The notes below the pieces were generated by a model. The model saw nothing but the letters and a program-made list of their open reading frames with translations. It was not told the DNA's origin and did no database searches. A program made the position numbers and the translations under genes. A DNA stretch of 64,000 nucleotides from Bacteroidales bacterium MB20-C3-3 (lineage in GTDB: Bacteria > Bacteroidota > Bacteroidia > Bacteroidales > UBA932), in assembly GCA_035609245.1 (NCBI GenBank), contig CP141202.1, positions 372,001-436,000 on the forward strand, in the 5' to 3' direction. Positions 20,103 to 29,943 of this stretch are shown piece by piece. Positions within the stretch are counted from its first letter, which is position 1, and every line of letters starts with the position of its first letter.

Positions 20103-21143
20103 TCAGGCATATAGTTCTTCAAAAACTTTTCTTAATTTATCTGATTCACGGAGTAGCTGAAGAGTGATCTCAGCGTGTCCTTTTGTGTACCCGTTTCCAA
20201 CTATCATTGTTACATCGCTTCCGACACCCTCTGCTCCTAGTGCTGCTTTAGTAAAACTGGTAGCCATAGAGAAAAAGTAAACAAGTCCAGTATCTTTTGT
20301 ACAAAGTATACTAGTCATCTCTGTATCTGTAATATTTACATTATTGATTGTAACATCACACATTTGCCCGCCTGTTAACTCCTCAATCTTCTCGAGTACA
20401 GAGACTGGCTGAGTAGCATCAGCAGAGAATACATAGTCACAGAAACCAAGATCCATAAGTCTTTTTGTACTTCTCTCACTATGGCACAGACCAATTACCT
20501 TTCCAGTAACTCCGGCTCTTTTTTTAGCTTCGTAACAGCATAACATACCTGATTTTCCTCCGGCACCTATTATCAGAACAGTATCTCCGGGTTTAACCAG
20601 TTTTGCGGTCTGTGCAGGTGCTCCGGCAACATCAAGAGCAGACAGAGCAAGATTTGCAGGCATATCATCAGGTATCTTGGCATAAATACCGCTTTCGAAC
20701 AGAATTGCTTTTCCATCAATATCAACTTGATCAATGTCTGGACGGATATCCTTTATTTTATCAATCCTTAAAGGTGTGAGAGAGAGGGAAACAAGTGTAG
20801 CAATCTTATCTCCTACTTTAAGATCAGTTTTCCCAGCAAGAGCATCACCAATTTTCTCAACTGTACCAAGAAGCATTCCGCCTGAACCAGTAACAGGGTT
20901 TCTGTGCTTTCCTTGTTTCTCAACAATTCCCAACATTATTTCAGCGATTTTTGCTTTGTCTCCACCGGCCTGCTCCTCAATCTGAGTAAAACTGGCTGAG
21001 TCTATGTTAAGCGTCTGAACATCAATGAGAATCTCATTATCATAGATCTCATCCATATTATTATCAATCTTGTTTGCCGGCTGAGGAAGTACACCTTTAG
21101 GTTCAATCACTCTGTGAACACCGTATTTATTGCCTTTTTTCAT
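20103..21143 (-). CDS. kdd: 3,5-diaminohexanoate dehydrogenase, first paralogue
   Basis: This 346-residue protein belongs to the same family as the next gene, with the NAD(P)-binding pattern LIIGAGGKSG and the common C-terminal block around FSMATSFTKAALGAEG. It is the more conserved-looking member next to kce, so it is probably the main 3,5-diaminohexanoate dehydrogenase. The two proteins are clearly homologous over their whole length but differ at many positions. A heteromeric enzyme or a difference in cofactor or substrate preference is possible. Confidence 0.92.
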   Translation of the reverse strand: MKKGNKYGVHRVIEPKGVLPQPANKIDNNMDEIYDNEILIDVQTLNIDSASFTQIEEQAGGDKAKIAEIMLGIVEKQGKHRNPVTGSGGMLLGTVEKIGDALAGKTDLKVGDKIATLVSLSLTPLRIDKIKDIRPDIDQVDIDGKAILFESGIYAKIPDDMPANLALSALDVAGAPAQTAKLVKPGDTVLIIGAGGKSGMLCCYEAKKRAGVTGKVIGLCHSERSTKRLMDLGFCDYVFSADATQPVSVLEKIEELTGGQMCDVTINNVNITDTEMTSILCTKDTGLVYFFSMATSFTKAALGAEGVGSDVTMIVGNGYTKGHAEITLQLLRESDKLRKVFEELYA

Positions 21144-21167
21144 ATTAAAATTTGTTTGTTTGTTTTA

Positions 21168-21992
21168 TTATCTTGGTTTTAAACCTAATATTTCACGAGC
21201 TTCAGCAGGGGAAGCAATATCTCGGCCCAGCTCTTTTGCCAATCTTACTACTTTCTCAACCAACTCACCATTAGATTTAGCGAGGACCCCTTTTGACAGA
21301 AACACATTATCTTCAAATCCTACCCTGACATGGCCTCCATCAACTATTGCAGCAACAGCAAGCGGGAACTCAAATCTTCCAACTCCGGCAACAGTATATG
21401 TTGCATCCTGAGGAATTGAACCCCTTAGGAAAACAAAGTCTCTCAGCTCACCCGAAATACCTCCGTTTACACCCATTACAAAATCAAAGTGCATTGGTTT
21501 TTGAATGAACCCTTTTTTATGAAGCCTTAAGGCCATATCAATCATACTCTTATCGAATACTTCAAGTTCTGGTTTAATTCCCCTCTCTATCATTCTTTGA
21601 CCAAAGTATTTAATAGTGTTTTCAGTATTCATAAATACCTCATCACCACCAAAATTTAATGTTCCGCAATCAAGAGTAGCCATCTCAGGATTCAATTCTG
21701 TAGGCTGAAGCCTTTCATCATCAGTCATGCCGACAGCTCCGCCGGTTGATGGCTGAATTATTACATCTGGACACACCTTATAAATAGCGTCCATAACATC
21801 CTTGAATCTGTTTTTGTCTTGTGTCGGGGTACCATCATCCAATCTGACATGAAGGTGAATTATGGAGGCACCGGCATCGTATGCACTTTTTGCCTCTCTG
21901 ACGCACTCTTCAATGGTATAAGGGACTGCCGGATTGTGCTCTTTGAGCACCTCGGCTCCGCATATTGCAGCAGTAATAATTAGTTTTTCCAT
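21168..21992 (-). CDS. kce: 3-keto-5-aminohexanoate cleavage enzyme
   Basis: The 274-residue BKACE-family protein joins acetyl-CoA with 3-keto-5-aminohexanoate and releases acetoacetate and 3-aminobutyryl-CoA. The zinc-binding HxH pair is His46 and His48 in IIHLHVR, and QPSTGG follows the barrel strand as in Kce. The final substrate is inferred from the neighbours kdd and kal, which fit exactly. Confidence 0.93.
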   Translation of the reverse strand: MEKLIITAAICGAEVLKEHNPAVPYTIEECVREAKSAYDAGASIIHLHVRLDDGTPTQDKNRFKDVMDAIYKVCPDVIIQPSTGGAVGMTDDERLQPTELNPEMATLDCGTLNFGGDEVFMNTENTIKYFGQRMIERGIKPELEVFDKSMIDMALRLHKKGFIQKPMHFDFVMGVNGGISGELRDFVFLRGSIPQDATYTVAGVGRFEFPLAVAAIVDGGHVRVGFEDNVFLSKGVLAKSNGELVEKVVRLAKELGRDIASPAEAREILGLKPR

Positions 21993-22008
21993 ACTATCTT
22001 GATTATAA

Positions 22009-22395
22009 TTATTTTCTTTGACAGTTTTTTGGTGTCACACAAGTTCCGCTCGCTTTGCAAACAATTATTGGCTCTTCAAGAATATCCGCCGCAGATGGAG
22101 ATATGTCAGGACGGGGAACAATAACCTTTTTAGCAACAAAGTTCATCTTTCTGGATGAGTTACCCTCTGAGACTATTTCACCGCTTGCTTCAATATAATC
22201 ACCCGCATATACAGGAGCCATAAATTCTACATTATCATAAGCTTTAAAAAGTCCCTCATCTCCATCCCTTTGAATTAAAAGTTCTGTTGCAACATCTCCA
22301 AAGAGTTGAAGCATCTTTGCTCCATCCACGAGGTTTCCTCCATAATGAGCATCGTGAGAACTCATTCTCACTCTGATTTGTGCTGATTTTGACAT
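22009..22395 (-). CDS. kal: 3-aminobutyryl-CoA ammonia lyase
   Basis: With the ATG at 22395 this is a 128-residue hot-dog-fold protein starting [12 protein letters not shown]. An upstream in-frame ATG at 22455 would overlap atoD by 50 bases and adds nothing conserved. It removes ammonia from 3-aminobutyryl-CoA to give crotonyl-CoA. The pattern [17 protein letters not shown] and the context between kce and the CoA-transferase alpha gene support the call. Confidence 0.92.
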   Translation of the reverse strand: MSKSAQIRVRMSSHDAHYGGNLVDGAKMLQLFGDVATELLIQRDGDEGLFKAYDNVEFMAPVYAGDYIEASGEIVSEGNSSRKMNFVAKKVIVPRPDISPSAADILEEPIIVCKASGTCVTPKNCQRK

Positions 22396-22405
22396 ATCAA
22401 TTAAT

Positions 22406-23056
22406 TTACTGGGTTTTACAAATAAAGTCAACAAGTATTGCAGGTGTATGAACATTCTCTGGAATAAAAGTTCCTACCTTAACAATCTCTTCTGTCTCAA
22501 CAATTACATTGTCTGCAGCCATAGCAACAATTGGATTAAAATTTCTGGTTGTTCCCTTATAATAGAGATTCCCGGCCTCATCTGCTACAGACGCACCAAC
22601 AAATGCTAAATCCGCATTAATAGGTTTTTCAAGAATATATTCCCTGCCATCAATCTCAATTACTCTCTTTCCCTCCTGAACAACAGTACCTAATCCAGTT
22701 GGAGTGAGAACTCCTCCCAGACCGGCTCCTTTAGCCCTGATTCTCTCGGCAAGAGTCCCCTGAGGAGAAAACTCAACTTCAAGCTCTCCTGCATTCATTT
22801 GATCTATTGCTGCAGAATTTGAACCTATGTAGGAAGTTACGATTTTTTTCACCTTCCTGTTTGCAATAAGTTTCCCAAGACCTTTGTCGGGATATGCAGC
22901 GTCATTACAAATAATTGTAAGATCTTTCACATCAGATTCTGCAATAATGTCCATAATTTTATTTGGACCACCATTTGTAAGAAACCCTCCAACCATAATA
23001 GTCATACCGCTCTTTACTTTTGATGCGGCATCCTGAAGAGAGATTAATTTATCCAT
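22406..23056 (-). CDS. atoD: butyrate/acetoacetate CoA-transferase alpha subunit
   Basis: The ATG at 23056 gives 216 residues beginning [11 protein letters not shown]; the longer frame from 23131 would run over the promoter at 23101. The conserved glycine loop is [10 protein letters not shown]. It is the first gene of the lysine operon. Its beta partner atoA lies near the operon's far end, so equal supply would depend on the full-length transcript. Confidence 0.92.
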   Translation of the reverse strand: MDKLISLQDAASKVKSGMTIMVGGFLTNGGPNKIMDIIAESDVKDLTIICNDAAYPDKGLGKLIANRKVKKIVTSYIGSNSAAIDQMNAGELEVEFSPQGTLAERIRAKGAGLGGVLTPTGLGTVVQEGKRVIEIDGREYILEKPINADLAFVGASVADEAGNLYYKGTTRNFNPIVAMAADNVIVETEEIVKVGTFIPENVHTPAILVDFICKTQ

Positions 23057-23100
23057 GAAACGAATGTTTAATAAATTTTGTAAGCAAGAATGTAATTCTG

Positions 23101-23108
23101 CAAATTTA
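23101..23108 (-). promoter_or_regulatory. -7 element of the lysine fermentation operon
   Basis: On the minus strand TAAATTTG matches TAnnTTTG, 45 bases before the atoD ATG. It is the only such element seen ahead of the tightly packed gene series 23056 to 11193, so it probably drives the whole operon. Confidence 0.55.
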
Positions 23109-23150
23109 TGAATTATATTACCTCCAAACAATACCTTAGTAGTAATAATA

Positions 23151-23170
23151 AACCCTGCTTTTGCAGGGTT
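23151..23170 (-). terminator. hairpin after the acyltransferase gene
   Basis: AACCCTGC and GCAGGGTT form a perfect 8-bp stem with a TTTT loop. It lies just past the stop of the acyltransferase gene (23194) and before the lysine operon promoter, so it likely separates the two transcripts. The T-run after the stem is weak. Confidence 0.6.
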
Positions 23171-23193
23171 AATTATAATTTGATATAAATTAC

Positions 23194-24336
23194 TTATAAC
23201 TTGATACCAAGCTTCTCTTTACTTATAATCGGATTTGCGTAAATTGAAAGAAATATCTCCTCTAACTCTTTAATATCACCTTCTGAATCAGCTATTTTAA
23301 AGGCAACATACTCTTGAAATTTTTGTTTTTGAATTTCTGTATATCTATCTGAAAATCTACTGCAGGAATTTAACAAATCATAAGCAATGAAATTATTAGG
23401 CCAGAGGTGAAATGTAGATAAAATCTTCCTGTCCATTATCTCGCCTAATGATTTAAATCTTTCGTTTTTCTCCATCAAAGAACAACCTTGTATCTCTTCT
23501 TCACTAATTAATTTACAGAAATTAAAATGGATTCCCCCCTTATATTGCATAATGCCTGTAAGTATGCTATTCAGATCTTCTCCCTCACTTTTTATGTATT
23601 TCTGTCGTTTGCTTATATAAAGTTCCCTTGCCTTCAGGATGTCACAAGGCTCATATTCATAAGATACAGAAACAGGAACAATTGATAGTTCAGAAAAGTC
23701 TTTTGTGAAGTTACCATTACCACTCATATCCAGCATCTTTAAAAGACCCTGTTCGGTTAGGTCAAACCCATCCTTTGTGCGTCCGTTTCTCTGGGCAATC
23801 CATACAGAACTCTCTTCGTTTGAAACCCTTTTTCTGATAAATTCAGATAGTAAAACAGAAGATGCATAGATTTCTCTTGGATTGGTATTTCTGACTACCT
23901 TAATCATCTTGTTTACCCTTGCAATATCCTCAAGAAAGGGATCTGTAATCAAGTTATCTCCAACAGCCATCTCAGAAGTACTCAAACCTGTCTCAAAGAG
24001 AATTGCCTGTAATATTGCAGAATCCAGCATTATATCCCTGTGGTTGGATATAAAAAGATACCTCTTCTCCTTATTAAGCTTATCAATGCCGGTATGGGTT
24101 AAGGTAGTAGATGTATCAGACAATATCTTTTTTATTGCCATCAACATAACTCTACCCTGAAAATCATAAACGCTGTCAATAGTTGAAATTAACTTTCCAA
24201 GTTCTGACTGATCTTTTCCCGGGAAAAGAAAAGCAGAGATCTTTGAAAGAACCGGATGTTTTGAAATTCTAGCCAAGGCTAAAACCGCCTCCTGATCATT
24301 GTATGGTCGAATATCTACATACTTATCGTCGTTCAT
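23194..24336 (-). CDS. PlsC-like glycerolipid acyltransferase
   Basis: The 380-residue protein has the HX4D acyltransferase motif in FISNHRDIMLDS and a downstream WIAQRNGRTKDG block like the second motif of 1-acylglycerol-3-phosphate acyltransferases. It probably moves an acyl chain to a lipid acceptor at the membrane. The long extensions around the core make it longer than standard PlsC, and the precise acceptor is unknown. It has its own terminator and sits downstream of the broken M28 gene. Confidence 0.78.
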   Translation of the reverse strand: MNDDKYVDIRPYNDQEAVLALARISKHPVLSKISAFLFPGKDQSELGKLISTIDSVYDFQGRVMLMAIKKILSDTSTTLTHTGIDKLNKEKRYLFISNHRDIMLDSAILQAILFETGLSTSEMAVGDNLITDPFLEDIARVNKMIKVVRNTNPREIYASSVLLSEFIRKRVSNEESSVWIAQRNGRTKDGFDLTEQGLLKMLDMSGNGNFTKDFSELSIVPVSVSYEYEPCDILKARELYISKRQKYIKSEGEDLNSILTGIMQYKGGIHFNFCKLISEEEIQGCSLMEKNERFKSLGEIMDRKILSTFHLWPNNFIAYDLLNSCSRFSDRYTEIQKQKFQEYVAFKIADSEGDIKELEEIFLSIYANPIISKEKLGIKL

Positions 24337-24379
24337 TACTTTCTCTTTAGTTAAACAAAGTTACTAAATATTAATCCTA

Positions 24380-25297
24380 TTAAGCAAGTTTTGTACTAAC
24401 AGAGTAGAGCGCAGGGAGAATAGAAAACAGCAACAAAGTAAATATTGCTAATGGGATAAATATTGAACCTGTGTAAAGTGCAATATAAAGCGAATAAATA
24501 AATGGTATTACGATAAAAAGTAATAATACAACAAGGAATACTGTTGTAACAAGTTCAAATTTATACCCTTTAAGTGCTCTTGATATCAATGAAAAAATCA
24601 AAGGAAATAGCAGAAAAAAGTTCTCCCCTGTTATTGAAAAGATTATAATTGAAGAGACTAGCAGAATGAGCTCTGATGAAATTATATACTCTTTAAGCCT
24701 GTATATATTGTCTTTTATAATTTTTTTAAATGTCATTATTATCAGCAAGAATGTCAATATTAAACAAATTATTGAGAAAACCTCATCAAACCTTAAGTGC
24801 GCCAATCCAATAAGCTTGTATGAGGCTCCATTGATTAAAGCGATCAACCAGGAACCAGTCCAGGAGAATGCAACTACAAAAAATAATACTATGAGGAGCT
24901 TAATTATTGTTTTTAATACATTAAATATCCCAATTTTATTTGTTTTAAGTAAATATATAAAATTGAAGACGAAACATAATAATACTATAACATTCAATGT
25001 GTTATATCCTATAGCAGAAAAAACAACAATTCCAAAGAGAGGAAGTGTAAAGTAAACACTATCGGTTGATGATCTTAGGTAATTAATATCAGAATACCTA
25101 TTCTCTTTCAGGTAGCTTTTTAGAATTGGAGTTAATTGCTCTCCATAATGCTGTATTGACGAAAGGGAAATATTTTCAAAAGAGTCCATTTCAGTATGGT
25201 AGTAATCAAGATTGTCAATTACAGCAATGTTTATTCCAGAGTACTCTTCTTTAATTAGTGAAAAGTCAGAGTAATTAGGAAGAATATTATAAACAAA
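24380..25297 (-). pseudogene. 3' part of an M28 peptidase/membrane protein gene broken by the composite element
   Basis: This holds the last 303 codons of a gene whose first part is at 36323-37035. The copy of the target duplication (25290-25297, taaacaaa) ends this fragment. Joining the two parts over one copy of the duplication restores an uninterrupted 541-codon frame reading SFVYNILPNY. This half has the end of the peptidase domain (ENISLSSIQHYGEQL) followed by about seven hydrophobic segments. Translation could start only at an ATG created inside the IS end, so a working peptidase is unlikely. Confidence 0.9.
25290..25297. repeat. outer target-site duplication, left copy
   Basis: taaacaaa directly precedes the left IS end at 25298. 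The same 8 bases follow the right IS end at 36323-36330. Eight bases is the usual duplication length of IS1595-family elements. Confidence 0.92.
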
Positions 25298-25813
25298 TCT
25301 GATTATCCGTTTATGCACCTGTTATATTCGCAATTACTAGTCTGTCAAAGAGTTTGTCTCCAAAATACCGTCTGTTTAATTTGTAAATAAACTCGTTGAG
25401 ATACAACTGTAAGTATTTCCTTTTGATTTTATGGTAGTTGCCCAGCAATGTCCGTTTTGCATTACTGATTGCGATATGCACCCATTTGAGTGTTTCCTTG
25501 GTGGTTTTGGCGTCTGATTTCTCGGTGACGTGCAATTCCACCAGATCGGAGATGTCAACGTAAGAAGTGCTTTTGTCCGAAAATACGATGGCATCATCCT
25601 CCATGCAGTCCCTGACCACGCCGTTGATTCCTTCACTTTGATGGCTATCCAGTACCCTGGCCTTGAAATAACGCACATGCTTCTCCTTTTTGCCCGTTTC
25701 GATATCTTCCAACGGGGTGCTTTCGGCCATCACCGCAACGTTCTGCTTTCCCTCGGCTCCCCGGCCACGTGTACCCTTGCCTCGCTCGATTTCCTTACTG
25801 GCCACCGAAAAGT
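25298..25813 (-). mobile_element. IS copy 1, truncated IS1595-family element
   Basis: The 516 bases are identical in the parts compared to 26687-27202 of copy 2 and then stop abruptly at the sul2 stop codon. The fragment keeps the left inverted repeat and the 3' half of the transposase gene (codons from about 136 to the stop at 25311), so it lacks the zinc-ribbon and the first catalytic Asp and cannot make active transposase. Confidence 0.92.
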
Positions 25814-26628
25814 TAACGAATTCTTGCGGTTTCTTTCAGCGCCGCCAATACCGCCAGCCCGTCGCGCAAGGGGCGCGGCTCGTGTGTGCGGATGAAGTCA
25901 GCTCCACCTGCGGCGGCGGCAAGCTCTGCAGCGAGTGTCGCGGCCCCGACATCCCCCGGACCACGGCCTGTGAGCGCGCGCAGAAAGGATTTGCGCGAAA
26001 CAGACAGAAGCACCGGCAAATCGAAGCGCAGCCGCAATTCATCGAACCGCGCCAGCACCGAGAGCGAGGTTTCGGGAGCAGCCCCCAGAAAAAACCCCAT
26101 GCCGGGATCAAGGACAAGGCGGTTGCGTTTGATACCGGCACCCGTCAGCGCCGCGATGCGCGCGTCAAAGAACGCCGCAATGTGATCCATGATGTCGCCA
26201 GCGGGTGCCTCGCGCCGATCTGCCTGCCCGTCTTGCACCGAATGCATAACGACGAGTTTGGCAGATGATTTCGCCAATTGCGGATAGAACGCAGCGTCTG
26301 GAAAACCGCGAATATCATTGAGATAGGCCACACCACGCGACAAGGCATAGGCTTGCGTCGCGGGTTGATAACTGTCGAGCGAGACGGGAATGCCATCTGC
26401 CTTGAGCGCGTCCAGCACCGGCGCGATACGCGCGATTTCTGTGTCGGACGAAACAGGCGCGGCGTCGGGATTGCTGGATGCCGGACCGAGGTCGATCACA
26501 TCTGCCCCCTCGGCCATCAGCTTACGCGCCTGCGCAATGGCTGCGTCTGGCGCCAGATACCGGCCTCCATCGGAGAAACTGTCCGAGGTTATGTTGACGA
26601 TGCCGAAAATGATGAGCGATTTATTCAT
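25813..26628 (-). CDS. sul2: sulfonamide-resistant dihydropteroate synthase Sul2
   Basis: The 271-residue protein, beginning MNKSLIIFGIVNITSDSFSD and ending LKETARIR, reads as the widespread Sul2 known from RSF1010-like plasmids. It replaces the host dihydropteroate synthase, which sulfonamides block. Pterin-site motifs NITSDSFSDGG and LDPGMGFF are intact. The gene is strikingly GC-rich against its AT-rich surroundings, so it is a recent arrival from Proteobacteria. The stop codon lies exactly at the join with truncated IS copy 1. Upstream only about ten bases (gggggcttc) look like the usual sul2 leader. What promoter serves it here is unclear. Confidence 0.96.
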   Translation of the reverse strand: MNKSLIIFGIVNITSDSFSDGGRYLAPDAAIAQARKLMAEGADVIDLGPASSNPDAAPVSSDTEIARIAPVLDALKADGIPVSLDSYQPATQAYALSRGVAYLNDIRGFPDAAFYPQLAKSSAKLVVMHSVQDGQADRREAPAGDIMDHIAAFFDARIAALTGAGIKRNRLVLDPGMGFFLGAAPETSLSVLARFDELRLRFDLPVLLSVSRKSFLRALTGRGPGDVGAATLAAELAAAAGGADFIRTHEPRPLRDGLAVLAALKETARIR

Positions 26629-26686
26629 GGGGGCTTCTATAATAATACCTAAAATCCGCAGGTAGTTAATTAGGATGTTTAAAGAT

Positions 26687-27669
26687 TCTGATTATCCGTT
26701 TATGCACCTGTTATATTCGCAATTACTAGTCTGTCAAAGAGTTTGTCTCCAAAATACCGTCTGTTTAATTTGTAAATAAACTCGTTGAGATACAACTGTA
26801 AGTATTTCCTTTTGATTTTATGGTAGTTGCCCAGCAATGTCCGTTTTGCATTACTGATTGCGATATGCACCCATTTGAGTGTTTCCTTGGTGGTTTTGGC
26901 GTCTGATTTCTCGGTGACGTGCAATTCCACCAGATCGGAGATGTCAACGTAAGAAGTGCTTTTGTCCGAAAATACGATGGCATCATCCTCCATGCAGTCC
27001 CTGACCACGCCGTTGATTCCTTCACTTTGATGGCTATCCAGTACCCTGGCCTTGAAATAACGCACATGCTTCTCCTTTTTGCCCGTTTCGATATCTTCCA
27101 ACGGGGTGCTTTCGGCCATCACCGCAACGTTCTGCTTTCCCTCGGCTCCCCGGCCACGTGTACCCTTGCCTCGCTCGATTTCCTTACTGGCCACCGAAAA
27201 GTAACCCTCATCCAGTTCTATCATCCCTTCCAGTGTATACCTTGCATCCCGGTTGCCCATCGCCCTGCGGAGTTTGTGTACCATCGCCCATACCGGTTCG
27301 TAACGCTTCAATCCTAATTGCTTCTGGAGTTCGTTGGTGGAGAATCCCTTTTTTGTGCAACTCATCAGGAACATCGTTTTGTACCACACCAGAAACGGCA
27401 GCTTGGAGCTCTCCATGTTCGTACCGCTGCGCAACGAGGTGCGGAAACGGCAACCTTTGCATTCATAACTCCATTTACCCTGTAACCAATAATGGGAAGT
27501 GCCCCCGCATCGCTTGCAGACAACCCCTTCCTTATCACGCTGCTCCTTGAAATGCAAACGACAATCTTCCTCCGAACCGAAATGAGCCGTAAAACTGAAT
27601 ATGTTCATAATCCCTGCTTTTTGAGCGCTAATATACTAAAAATATTAGGTGTGTTTGCGGAGAATCAGA
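26687..27669 (-). mobile_element. IS copy 2, complete IS1595-family element (983 bp)
   Basis: The left end tctgattatccg and the right end cggagaatcaga form imperfect terminal inverted repeats of about 23 bp. It carries one intact transposase gene. The left flank is ttaaagat and the right flank tagatttt, so its two flanks do not match each other. The right flank matches the left flank of copy 3. Confidence 0.93.
26700..27608 (-). CDS. IS1595-family transposase (copy 2)
   Basis: The 302-residue protein has an N-terminal zinc ribbon (CKRC and CKGC, residues 31-53), then an ISXO2-like DDE domain with Asp133 in ELDEG, Asp215 in FSDKS and the third acidic/Asn position in the WVHIAISNAKRTL to YLNEFIYKLNRR stretch. 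It inserts the element by cut-and-paste or copy-type transposition, with 8-bp duplications. Sequence and reading frame are identical in copy 3. Confidence 0.93.
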   Translation of the reverse strand: MNIFSFTAHFGSEEDCRLHFKEQRDKEGVVCKRCGGTSHYWLQGKWSYECKGCRFRTSLRSGTNMESSKLPFLVWYKTMFLMSCTKKGFSTNELQKQLGLKRYEPVWAMVHKLRRAMGNRDARYTLEGMIELDEGYFSVASKEIERGKGTRGRGAEGKQNVAVMAESTPLEDIETGKKEKHVRYFKARVLDSHQSEGINGVVRDCMEDDAIVFSDKSTSYVDISDLVELHVTEKSDAKTTKETLKWVHIAISNAKRTLLGNYHKIKRKYLQLYLNEFIYKLNRRYFGDKLFDRLVIANITGA

Positions 27670-27677
27670 TAGATTTT
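27670..27677. repeat. inner target-site duplication, copy next to IS copy 2
   Basis: tagatttt follows the right end of IS copy 2. The same 8 bases precede IS copy 3 at 35332-35339. They mark a single IS insertion in the exonuclease gene while the block was circular. Confidence 0.9.
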
Positions 27678-28227
27678 TCAAAACACTCAAGTCCATACTC
27701 GCATTATGAAAAATTAATAAATTAGATGAAAGATATTTAGAAAGTTCGTCTTCCCATAATTCTTGAAAATTAAGGGAAAATTCTACATCTTCATATGAAA
27801 TTCCGTGTATTGAAGTATGAGTTTTTAAAAACTTTTCTGATTTTGGTGGATTTATATAGTGTTTTGTCGAATAAACTATTGTGTCATTTTTCACGAAGCA
27901 TAATCCGATTGCACAAGCACTTAATCTACTGTTATTTGCTGTCTCAAAGTCAATAGCAATAAAATCAAATTTATTTTCAAAGTACTCAGGGAATGTATGA
28001 GGATTTTTAAATTGATTGAATTTCAATTTTTGCAAAATCGCTTGTTCGTATTGAGGTTTTACTTTATAACCAACTTGTTTTGCTTTTTTTAGCCAAGGTT
28101 CAAGAATATAGTTTGGTGTATTTTCGATAAAATTATAGAATAGAAATTCATTGTTTGTTTCAGGATTTATTCCCGAAACTTCCATTTCAATTTGATTTTT
28201 TGGTTTAGGTTTAAAAAAGTTAAACAT
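27670..28227 (-). pseudogene. 5' half of a DnaQ-like exonuclease/BRCT gene split by the IS
   Basis: This holds the first 186 codons, including one copy of tagatttt (27670-27677). The DEDD exonuclease motifs ExoI (DFIAIDFETAN) and ExoII (HNASMDLSVL) are here. The ExoIII motif and BRCT domain are in the other half at 34738-35331. Joined over the duplication the frame reads LSVLKNLYEHYNLK and gives 383 residues. The frame now runs into the IS end and stops 13 codons later, so exonuclease activity is unlikely. It is the only non-resistance cargo of the cassette block. Confidence 0.9.
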
Positions 28228-28267
28228 AGTTCATTTTGTATAATTCAGACGAGTTTTGGTGTAATAT

Positions 28268-28406
28268 GGCATATAACGTTTGGCAAATTGGCGATGGAGC
28301 CGACTTTTAGCACAAATGTTGAATAGAATTACTAATCTTCAACATTGCACAAAAGTTCAATAGAAGTACTTCACCGGCTCTATTGCCAATTTGTTTGTTA
28401 TGTGCC
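28268..28406. repeat. attC-like site A (exonuclease/tet(X) junction)
   Basis: This 139-bp imperfect inverted repeat begins GGCATATAACG and ends GTTATGTGCC. The arms CAAATTGGCGATGGAGCCG and CGGCTCTATTGCCAATTTG pair, with an unpaired spacer between the outer box and the inner arm that is about three bases longer on the left. An inner hairpin AATGTTGAA/TTCAACATT fills the middle. The left box is the reverse complement of the right box of site F. The right box is the reverse complement of the left box of site B. Confidence 0.85.
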
Positions 28407-28419
28407 GTTTTATTCCATT

Positions 28420-29586
<1,167 letters not shown>

Positions 29587-29594
29587 TCAAAAAT

Positions 29595-29794
29595 GGCACA
29601 TAACGGGAAACGCATTGGCGAAGTGGCGGATAAATTGGACAAAAAGTTCAATTTAGCGAGAACGTAGCCGATGTGTTTCCACAGAGCTAACTTACAAATA
29701 AAAAGCGAATGTGGAACACATTCGGCGGAATAAAATGCAGAAACTTTCAATTTAGCACTTAACCTGCCATTTTGCCAATGCGATGTTATGTGAA
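29595..29794. repeat. attC-like site B (tet(X)/ere junction)
   Basis: This 200-bp site begins GGCACATAACG and ends GATGTTATGTGAA. Arms CGCATTGGCGAAGTGGC and GCCATTTTGCCAATGCG pair with few mismatches. It holds an extra nested hairpin, CCGATGTGTTTCCACA against TGTGGAACACATTCGG. The interior is nearly the same as site F, but the outermost boxes differ and instead match those of the adjoining cassettes. Confidence 0.85.
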
Positions 29795-29805
29795 GGAATT
29801 TTTAG

Positions 29806-29813
29806 TATCTTTG
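29806..29813 (+). promoter_or_regulatory. -7 element of the ere cassette
   Basis: TATCTTTG matches TAnnTTTG. It lies just inside the cassette, 21 bases before the leader ATG at 29835, so transcription would include the leader peptide. Confidence 0.5.
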
Positions 29814-29834
29814 TATTCAAATAATTCACATTTT

Positions 29835-29858
29835 ATGTATTTCAGCAAGCCTTGGTAA
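29835..29858 (+). promoter_or_regulatory. leader peptide and attenuator of the ere gene
   Basis: A short frame encodes MYFSKPW and stop. Directly after it AATTAAAAATTAA (29857-29869) can pair perfectly with TTAATTTTTAATT (29916-29928), enclosing a small hairpin CGTCT/AGACG (885-889/895-899). The pairing ends 15 bases before the ere start. The first seven residues nearly equal those of the leader in front of erm(F). Macrolide-dependent ribosome stalling that frees the start is inferred. Confidence 0.7.
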
Positions 29859-29943
29859 TTAAAAATTAAAGTAAATTATTAAATCGTCTTTTTGAGACGG
29901 TTGCTATTTGGTACGTTAATTTTTAATTTAAAATAAGGTAATA

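Noticed and set aside
25886..26652. Several open frames antisense to sul2
   Set aside because: High GC content makes stops rare, and Sul2 on the other strand is full length and recognised, so these are chance frames.
26919..27550. Long open frames on the plus strand of the IS copies (also at 35572-36203)
   Set aside because: They are shadows of the transposase gene, repeat with each IS copy and show no recognisable domain.
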